DNA of 64,000 bases, taken from contig CM057339.1 in the NCBI GenBank assembly GCA_030015575.1, positions 701,356,761-701,420,760 on the forward strand, in the 5' to 3' direction. The DNA comes from Agapanthus africanus. Lineage: Eukaryota > Streptophyta > Magnoliopsida > Asparagales > Amaryllidaceae. The notes below the pieces were generated by a model. The model saw only the letters and a program-made list of their open reading frames with translations. It did no database searches and was not told the origin of the DNA. Positions 56,773 through 64,000 of this stretch are shown here, in pieces (positions within the stretch are counted from its first letter, which is position 1; every line of letters starts with the position of its first letter). The position numbers were made by a program, and so were the translations under genes.

Positions 56773-59340
56773 GAACTCAAGGCTTATTATTGCGATGTCA
56801 CATACTCACAGGTCGTGTGATACGGAACACCCAACTCCTCTACTGATCCATCTCACAAAGACCATTTGTGAAACTATTGCGTTCGAGGAATAGCCTCAGT
56901 GAGTGGATCCGCCCTGATGTTTCTTTCTATGTCTCTCTTTATCTCAAGTTTATGGAGAAAGCCATCTCCCGCAATGAGCAATACCTGTCTTAGAATATGT
57001 CTGGATATCTGATAGGACCTAGTTCACAAATGAACTCCAAATCCAAACTTCTTCAGACTGTATCGTCAACTGAACTTAATCAATATCCTGCGCTATGCCT
57101 CCCTCAGTATCCGCTTAGACCTCCTGTCCAAACTACTGCCCCTTGTCAGAAGGAAAACTATAACTCTGACAGTCACTCTGTCATCCAGATCACCTTGGAA
57201 GCCTGGAATGATAACCGACTCCTAAAAGAGGCTGTTGTTGTCATATCCCTATAACATCCACTTATGTTCATAAACTGCTTCCGAACGCTTCTCCAGGATT
57301 GGATTAATATCAACTTATTGCATCTAATGCAAAAACAACATCTGGTGTGGTACATGACATCTCATGATTGACTCAATTACCTAAGCAAATGATATGCCAA
57401 TCATGCTCATCCCTCTCCTCTTTAGTCTGCAAGGCATCTTTAGAGAGGGTGACTCCATCACTTGCAGGTATACTACCGTGCTAGGAGTCTTCCATTCTAA
57501 AACACCTTTAGAATGCTGTCTAAGTACCCAGATTGGGAAACTACCCAAATCTAGATCTAAACCCATAGATCTAGTAACCGGAATATTTGATATAATATCC
57601 ATATCCTATATGGAGAAACCACTGTGTGACAACCACAGTATAACCGATTGTACATAGGAAGTTTACTTCCTACACTGTGTATGACATCCAAATACCTGGA
57701 CATCATACCCTACTACCTTCTTAACAGATCCATCCCCTATTCTGATGAAGTCAAAATCCATGACTGTCACATCAAAAATAAATGGTCTATCTCCGCTATA
57801 TCTGCTTTAGTCTATAAATAGACACAAGCTACTTGTCCACTATGCTTTCGCTGCTCCCACTGACCATAACAACCCTCTGGCAGAATCATACACACGTGGA
57901 CTTATAAATCTAGTTTAGAATGACGCTATACTCATCCTCCTGCCGGGTCTCATAGTCTAGAACAGCAGTAATGGCAAGTCTGGCTAAACAAGAACCTCCC
58001 TGTCACCATCGTTGAGGATACCGGAGTACCTCTCGGGTGCTTGAGGTTACCCTCCATATCTGCGGAGTGGCCAATGGAATATCAAACCAGATTGATTCTT
58101 TAGGTTCTTATCAAATTTTCAGTAATCGTTTGCGGTTCTGGAATCACTTCCAGTTCTACCATACTCCTACTACTGTTTTCTGAAAAAGTCTATTTTACTA
58201 AAACGGTGGCGAGTCAAGAACAATATCACTATTGATTTTCCAGATGGTAGAAAGTTAACCCTCGTCATAGCCCGGGTCAACCCAAAAACAGCCATTACAG
58301 AAATGTGCCTTGGGTTATCCAGAGTCTGGTTTTAACCATAAGCTGGACAACTCCCTGTACCTTAACATCGTTAAGATATGAACCGTTCTATATCCAATAT
58401 AGAAACAGAGGCACTGATTTAATTAGAACCAGATTCAAATCATGCAGCTGTCTCCAGTGCATGTAAACTAAATGGAAGGAGGCCGATCAGCGTTACTCAA
58501 CTTAGGAATGCATCCAGATATGAGTAACCTGAAAGGGAAACAAGTTTCTCAAAACCATTACTATCAACTGAATACCGAATACAAGTATCTACATCTTCGA
58601 TCACCTTGAAGAATCCTGATACTTGCAACACCTGGTTCTCTACTTTATTCTTATACCTATAACTTCTCAAAACTTAGATCTTGCATTCTACAAAACACTT
58701 GTCTAAAAACTAGAGAAATCACAAGTAAACAGAATATAGTACAAGGACCAACCTCTCTGTCCTAATGGACACTGGACAACATACATTACCTTGTATAAGT
58801 CCGCTGAGTTGAATAACTCAAACTCTGTGCGTCGTAGGTTGAAAACTGTACTATGGTTATAAAAAATTACATCGCTGTTGAATGCTCCTTACCTAACCAT
58901 CAACTGATATAGGTAAATGTCATGGACGTAATTTCAAAAAGTTATATCTCACTTTATAAAAATAAACGTACAGATATATCAATTTGAAATTGGTGTATAA
59001 CAACGGATATTCAAAAGCAAATATTTGCCATCCGTCAAATACCCAGGCGATTTCCTCAAATATCACCAATTACAATAAATACCGATATAATGAGGATGAT
59101 CACCTAATTCCCAATAACTTACTCCCACTCATCATCTGTAAAACCATACAAATGTGAAAATCAAACCTGGTAAATACATACCCTGGAGTAAGGGTCTAAT
59201 TGGGAAATCAGTTTTCTATTAACAATACACAGTGAAACTGAAACAAGAAAATGTTTTGATTGGGTATCCAGGTATTCCTAGTAATGCCTCTTCCATTATC
59301 AGATTCACAACTGTAACCGTATATTTCTTTTTCATCTCTC
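56773..59340 (-). pseudogene. pol: Copia-C pol remnant, heavily decayed
   Basis: Recognised mainly by collinearity with Copia-A. The pol segment between RT and RNase H is near 57400-57560, RT near 57640-57980 (including the stretch equivalent to MLKSIQILLATA), the linker near 58010-58070 (the RRSSR-PERY equivalent), and integrase near 58600-58800. No open frame of useful length remains. It is clearly more eroded than the pol of Copia-A and B. Confidence 0.6.
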
Positions 59341-59349
59341 CAAATCCCT

Positions 59350-60165
59350 TTATTTGTCTTTAGTCATTACCTTCTATACACCACCTTTAGGCCAAATGGT
59401 TTTCTTCATTCCCTACCGTTCAGCACCAGCCTATGGTTTGGAAGAAGACTATCCATTAAGCATAATGGGTGCACTCTCCTAATCCTAGGAGTACTCGCAA
59501 CGCGAGAGAAAGTAAAGATAAAAGACAACTGAATAAACCTTATTCCTATTTCTCCTGAACCAGAATCCATCCCCGAACTGGAACAAGTTCCTTCGAGTTC
59601 GTATATAACCATACGATGGATTATCCAAATAACTGTGGATCTTCGTAGTGATACGGGTGCTCTAGAGAAAAATAAAGGAGAAGTAGGAGTGGCGATGAAA
59701 TACTTGGTTTGGTCGTGAATAGCAGTCGCAATTTACTTTGCCCTCTTTCTAGTCTTTTTATTTGTATTTACTTATTACCTTCTGTATACCTTACTTAGGC
59801 TAATCGGTTTTCTTCATTCCCTACCTTTCGGCACCTGCCTATGGTTTGGATGAAGACTATCCAATTACCGTAATAGGTGTATCGTCCTAATCCAAGGAAC
59901 ACTCGCAACCTGAGAGAAGGTAAAAGAAAAAGACAACTGAATAGTCCTATGCATTTTCTCCAGAACCGGAAACCATCGTCGAATCTGGAACAAGTTCCTT
60001 CGCGTTCGTATATAACCAAACGATGGTTTTATCCAATGGAAGTGGATGTTCGTAGTAATACGTGGTGTTCTGGAGAAAAGGGTAAAAGTAGGAGTGGCAA
60101 AGAGGTATGCAACTCAGACAATCCAAAATCCAGTGTTTTAAGAAGGTTCGGTTAATCTTGGTCAC
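59350..60165 (-). repeat. Diverged 408-bp tandem duplication in Copia-C
   Basis: Two copies start near 59398 and 59806 with TTTTCTTCATTCCCTACC. They share GCCTATGGTTTGGA, AGACTATCCA and GAACAAGTTCCTTCG, and differ by many substitutions. The position corresponds to the gag region, but I cannot recognise Gag motifs. The lost gag of Copia-A and B corresponds to about this place. Confidence 0.7.
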
Positions 60166-60496
60166 TGAGTCATAGTCTAGGGTCGGGCCATGGTCGCTGC
60201 CAAAGAGAGAGAGAAAAGAAACACTCTGCATGCACTCTAACCTAGATCAAAATGGTTATCAATTTATCTAATCAGGAAGCCTCCCACTGTATCCTTAAAT
60301 TCACCTCCAAACCTGAAAGAAGAATTAGTCGGGATCACCCGAGGAGTAAACTAACTCATCAGTGGGAATCGGGATCCAATTATCATAGCATGATAACGTG
60401 ATGGAATCCACTCACGTTATCACACTCCAGAAGGTATGCGCATTCCTGGCAAGTTTCAGTTTCTTTAGAAACTCCCGATGTGATTTTTACCCCAAG

Positions 60497-60712
60497 CGGT
60501 TTATGACCATGACTTTGGCCAACAAAATAATAACCCGCAAGTCAAGTTCTACCCGTCATTGTCTTGATTGATTTAGACCCACCCACACAGACCCTTGACT
60601 TTGGCCAACAAAGTGGTACGACTATCCTAAACCAATGCATATCCATGCAACGGACAAGCAACACACAGCTACCGCACACGATGCCTTGACTTTGGCAAAC
60701 AAACACCGCATA
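60497..60712 (-). other. Three-hairpin leader cluster, Copia-C
   Basis: Sense-strand copies of TTGTTGGCCAAAGTCAAGG (the third TTTGCC, the first with one base changed): inner stem TTGGC/GTCAA, loop CAAA. Outer pairs include GGTTAT/ATAAACC, ACCAC/GTGGGT and GCGGTG/CATCGT, the last with two G-U pairs on the sense strand. Confidence 0.7.
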
Positions 60713-60843
60713 AATACTATGCGCTACTTATCCGAAATAACGGAGGGCTACGGCTGGTTTTTGGCGAAAAACCTTTAACGTAATGAATTTGATATCGTTG
60801 AAGGAATCCAAGTGGCTTTATAAATCTATAGTAGCGAAAACCT

Positions 60844-61013
60844 TTGCTAAAGAGGTCACTTCCGGTGAAGGGATCTCAGCTCTTTCCCCGTAAAATAAGG
60901 TGCAGGATATTCCAACTGAATACCACGATGAAAAGCAAAAAGTAATGGACTATAGTGAAGTTATTACCCTGACGCAATCCTCTGCCCAAGGGGTCACTCC
61001 CGATGAAGGGATC
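60844..61013 (-). repeat. Duplicated leader module, Copia-C
   Basis: Two copies 138 bp apart: GGTCACTTCCGGTGAAGG (from 60844) and GGTCACTCCCGATGAAGG (from 60982). Tails CTTTCC/CTTGCC and AATAAGGTGC/AATGAGGTGC follow, as in Copia-A. Confidence 0.8.
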
Positions 61014-61344
61014 TCGGCCCTTGCCTCATCGAATGAGGTGCTAGATATTCATAACCGAATACCACTATGCAAAACAAAAGAGAACGTCCTTATAATAACA
61101 GCTTTTTGAAAATTGTTCCAACAACATCAAACAGGTTTTTTTTCCTTGCATTGACCCGAATCAACGCAGTCCCATCAATTGATCACACTACAAAAGAACG
61201 AAAATATGATGTACGTATATGCCATCCGCATTCGCCACTGGGTCCCGTCATCACCCGTTAGGTTACTTAACTAACGACAGAGCGGGGACTGGACTAGCGC
61301 GGATGTAAAACATATACAACATCTTCTAGTAAATATATATCAAT

Positions 61345-63131
61345 ATATAATAATCGCTCATGGCGTAATAAATGCAACATCACATAAATTTAATAAGCAT
61401 AACAGAACAATACAGATAATCTGGGATCCCCGGGTTTCATTGAGCCACAATTGAAACCCGACGTTCCCCTGATCGTGTGGATATCCTGTGCAATGAAATC
61501 ATAGACCCCTACGGGCACGGCAAGTTACCCGCCAAAACCTGAAGCGAGGCAGCCCCCTTCAACAAAGTGAATGGACCACCCAGCACTTCACGGAATCCGG
61601 TAACTTGAGCACCCCTCCTTGGGTCAACCTATACCCCTTACGAGTGCGGCGAATAGCCCGCCAATTCTAGAGTGAAGCCCCCTCCGTCTCAAAGCCATGA
61701 GATGCGGGCCTGTTGCCCTCTAAAACCCAGCTATCCATGCACTCCACCGCGAGGTAATCCTAGTACAGAAAATAAAATACGTACAACGGGTACATCGACC
61801 TCAACCCGGTCGTGCCCCAAAAGAATAATATACAAACAAGCAGTGACGGCAGTCCACATGTCGGACGCTCGCCCCGCAATATCAAATATACAAATAATAC
61901 CAAACTGTACTAACATTGCACCAAGCTATCCACCACGACAAATCCGCAACATCACAGCACAACACATATAATCAACTTGAATGTCACGTTCACAAATCCA
62001 TCTAAAAGAGCTATAGCAATTAGACAAGATTTACCGCTCGAACGACATTCACGGTCGCCGATATAATGTAAGTACTGCGAACTAACTTATTTAAAATTTC
62101 GATCGACAAAATTTCTCGAAGTGGGTCCCAAGTACAATTCCAGTACTCAAAATAATTTGGACCAAAACTAAAAATTCCAGAAACCACATTTTCACACAAA
62201 AAACCAGCACAAGAAAAATGGTATAATGTAAGTACTGCGAACTAACTTATCAATATATAATAATCGCTCATGGCGTGATAAATGCAACATCACATAAATG
62301 TAATAAGCATCACAGAACAATACAGATAATCTGGGATCCCCGGGTTTCATTGAGCCACAACTGAAACCCGACGTTCCCCTGATCGTGTGGATATCCTGTG
62401 CAATGAAATCATAGACCCCTACGGGCACGGCAAGTTACCCGCCAAAACCTGAAGCGAGGCATCCCCCTTCAACAAAGTGAATGGACCACCCAGCACTTCA
62501 TGGAATCCGGTAACTTGAGCACCCCACCTTGGGTCAACCTATACTCCCTACGAGTGCGGCGAATAGCCCGCCAATTCTAGAGTGAAGCCCCCTCCGTCTC
62601 AAAGCCATGAGATGCGGGCCTATTGCCCTCTAAAACCCAGCTATCCATGCACTCCACCGCGAGGTAATCCTAGTACAGAAAATAAAATACGTACAACGGG
62701 TACATCGACCTCAACCCGGTCGTGCCCCAAAAGAATAATATACAAACAGGCAGTGACGGCATTCTACATGTCGGACGCTCGCCCCGCAATATCAAATATA
62801 CAAATAATACCAAACTGTACTAACATTGCACCAAGCTATCCACCACGACAAATCCGCAGCATCACAGCACAACACAGATAATCAACGTGAATGTCACGTT
62901 CGCAAATCCGTCTAAAAGAGTTATAGCAATTAGACAAGATTTACCGCTCGAACGACATTCACGGCTACAGATATAATTTAAGTACTGCGAACTAACTTAT
63001 TTAAAATTTCGATCGACAAAATTTCCCGAAGTGGGTCCCAAGTACAATTCCAGTACTCAAAATAATTTGTGCCAAAACTAAAAATTCCAGAAACCACATT
63101 TTCACACAAAAAACCAGCACAAGAAAAATGG
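61345..63131. repeat. 910-bp tandem duplication in Copia-C leader
   Basis: Copy 1 about 61345-62221, copy 2 about 62250-63131, offset 910 bp, with only scattered differences. At the junction (62222-62250) a short stretch TATAATGTAAGTACTGCG is repeated from inside the unit, suggesting slippage or unequal recombination. Matching 99-residue open frames in both copies are not supported as genes. Confidence 0.88.
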
Positions 63132-63151
63132 TGCACTGAAGCCACATAACA

Positions 63152-63198
63152 GCGGCGGAACCGCGGCCAAAACGTGGTTATTGCCGCGGTTCCGCGGC
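63152..63198 (-). other. GC-rich hairpin near the primer site, Copia-C
   Basis: Perfect 13-base arms GCGGAACCGCGGC and GCCGCGGTTCCGC with a 15-17 base loop. About 200 bp from the primer site, as in Copia-A and B. Confidence 0.75.
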
Positions 63199-63394
63199 GT
63201 TACTGTGGATTCACGCTACCAAATTTCTACGGAGGTCTTAAAAAAGCCTACCTGATTTTTTGACATACCCAAAATAATTTTTCGACCACAAAAAATTTTT
63301 GACAAAAACTCAACAAGTGGAAATGCGGTTTCGGAAATTTTGATCGATCGATATTTTAAACATGTTAGAACAAACTAGTAAAGGTTAATGGCAT

Positions 63395-63407
63395 GGCTCT
63401 GATACCA
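63395..63407 (-). promoter_or_regulatory. Primer binding site of Copia-C
   Basis: The minus strand reads TGGTATCAGAGCC directly at the LTR edge; initiator Met-tRNA type. Confidence 0.92.
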
Positions 63408-64000
63408 TGTAAGTCTACGGTAGCGCCCCGGCCGTCAATCCGAGGCTAAATGCGGAAACAAAATCTTTTTAGGAAACCGGCGCTATCGTAGTCTTTCACC
63501 CGAATTGAACCATTAACGCTAAACTAGCAAACTACAAAGAAGTGAGAGTGGCTATACTGATTGATCCGTATCCTTCGGTCTTTGGCCACCATCCCAAGCT
63601 CCTCACGGCAACTCCGATCTCCGGTCTCCTCGTCGGAAAGTCACCACATCAATGAGTCTTTTTACGGGCTCCCGCTTCATCCGAAACAACTTGGACACAA
63701 AGTTTGCTAGCCGACGTGTCCAATGTGATGTAGAGAATGTGTGTGATGACTTTGTCTCAAGCATCCATTGATTCTCAACGCATGAGAGTGTATGGATGGA
63801 GGTTGAAGTGGATGCCGTTAATGGAGATAGTGAGCTCAAGAAAGAAGAGGAAGAAGAAGATCTTCCATTTTCTTTTGTGTTGGAATGATAATGAGAGTGA
63901 GATGGAAATTATCAACACAAGAGCAACCTCAAGCCCTATGGCTTCCCTCTCTCTCTCCTCTTATCATTTCAACACCTAAATAAATCCAAAATGTGACATA
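63408..64000 (-). repeat. Copia-C 5' LTR (partial, runs off window)
   Basis: Starts TGTAAGTCTACGG on the plus strand and aligns with 31291-31880. It carries a small extra segment (about 63685-63705, AACTTGGACACAAAG) absent from the other copy. Inverted pair CTACGGTAGCGCC (63415-63427) and GGCGCTATCGTAG (63479-63491). Confidence 0.88.

Larger units (their letters stand above)
60192..63394 (-). other. Untranslated leader of Copia-C
   Basis: Homologous to the leaders of Copia-A and B, starting next to a purine-rich run of GAGA repeats near 60210. It contains the three-hairpin cluster (60497-60712), the duplicated module (60844 and 60982), a 910-bp tandem duplication (61345-63131) and the GC hairpin (63152-63198). 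Confidence 0.75.
31291..64000 (-). mobile_element. Copia-C: Angela-like element, minus strand, 3' LTR split by gypsy-2
   Basis: The 3' LTR lies in two parts, 31291-32150 and 55605-56761, separated by gypsy-2; the internal region is 56762-63407; the 5' LTR starts at 63408 and runs off the window. Both LTR copies start TGTAAxTCTACGG on the plus strand. The joined LTR would be about 2.0 kb, matching the 2.2-kb LTRs of Copia-A and B. The left flank is ctcag in gypsy-1 gag; the right flank is not in the window. Coding is heavily decayed. Confidence 0.85.

Noticed and set aside
61423-61434. GGATCCCCGGGT resembles a cloning-vector polylinker
   Set aside because: No other vector sequence follows, and the same bases recur in the second unit of the duplication (near 62333) in normal element context.
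61672-62881. Two matching 99-residue open frames
   Set aside because: They are the same stretch in the two units of a tandem duplication inside an untranslated leader. No recognisable domain.

Overview
This window is plant nuclear DNA made almost entirely of nested LTR retrotransposons. I see no ordinary host gene. The plant signature comes from the element types: Ty3/gypsy of the TAT and Athila lineages (protease, reverse transcriptase, two RNase H domains, integrase without chromodomain, and tRNA-Asp-type or TAT-type primer sites) and Ty1/copia elements of the Angela type (long LTRs, initiator-Met-tRNA primer site, polypurine tract AAGTGGGAGAT). The species cannot be named from the sequence.

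The nesting can be read from target-site duplications. (1) The oldest layer is gypsy-1, a decayed TAT element on the minus strand, seen at 4384-9907 and 30340-31290 and continuing past the right edge. (2) An Athila-like, gag-only element (1-4383, minus) cuts its left side. (3) Copia-A (9908-30339, minus, target duplication cctac/cctat) sits in its gag. (4) Copia-B (12191-22447, plus) of the same family sits inside Copia-A in the opposite direction. (5) Copia-C (31291 to beyond 64000, minus) is inserted further along gypsy-1. (6) gypsy-2, a 23.4-kb TAT element on the minus strand (32151-55599), is inserted in the 3' LTR of Copia-C, with a perfect cccac duplication on both sides.

gypsy-2 is the main object. 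Read on the minus strand it has a 5' LTR (53039-55599), primer site, an ORF1-like protein, gag, protease, RT, RNase H, a second RNase H and integrase ending at 43687, all with a few stops and frameshifts. There follows a 9-kb region before the 3' LTR. That region carries, on the opposite strand, a complete-looking intron-containing gene (35658-40470, nine exons, own TATA box, G-boxes and poly(A) signal). It encodes a roughly 1,420-residue plant mobile domain (PMD) protein with a nuclear localisation signal and a C-terminal coiled coil. Between this gene and integrase lie tandem arrays: a 157-bp satellite-like array, arrays of short hairpins whose stems vary but stay complementary, and further repeats.

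The three Copia elements share a 3-kb untranslated leader that has kept its architecture while coding capacity has decayed: a GC-rich hairpin about 200 bp after the primer site, two copies of a roughly 145-bp module, and three hairpins with a fixed inner motif and varying outer stems. Copia-A and Copia-B share coding lesions, which suggests they moved using proteins supplied by other elements.
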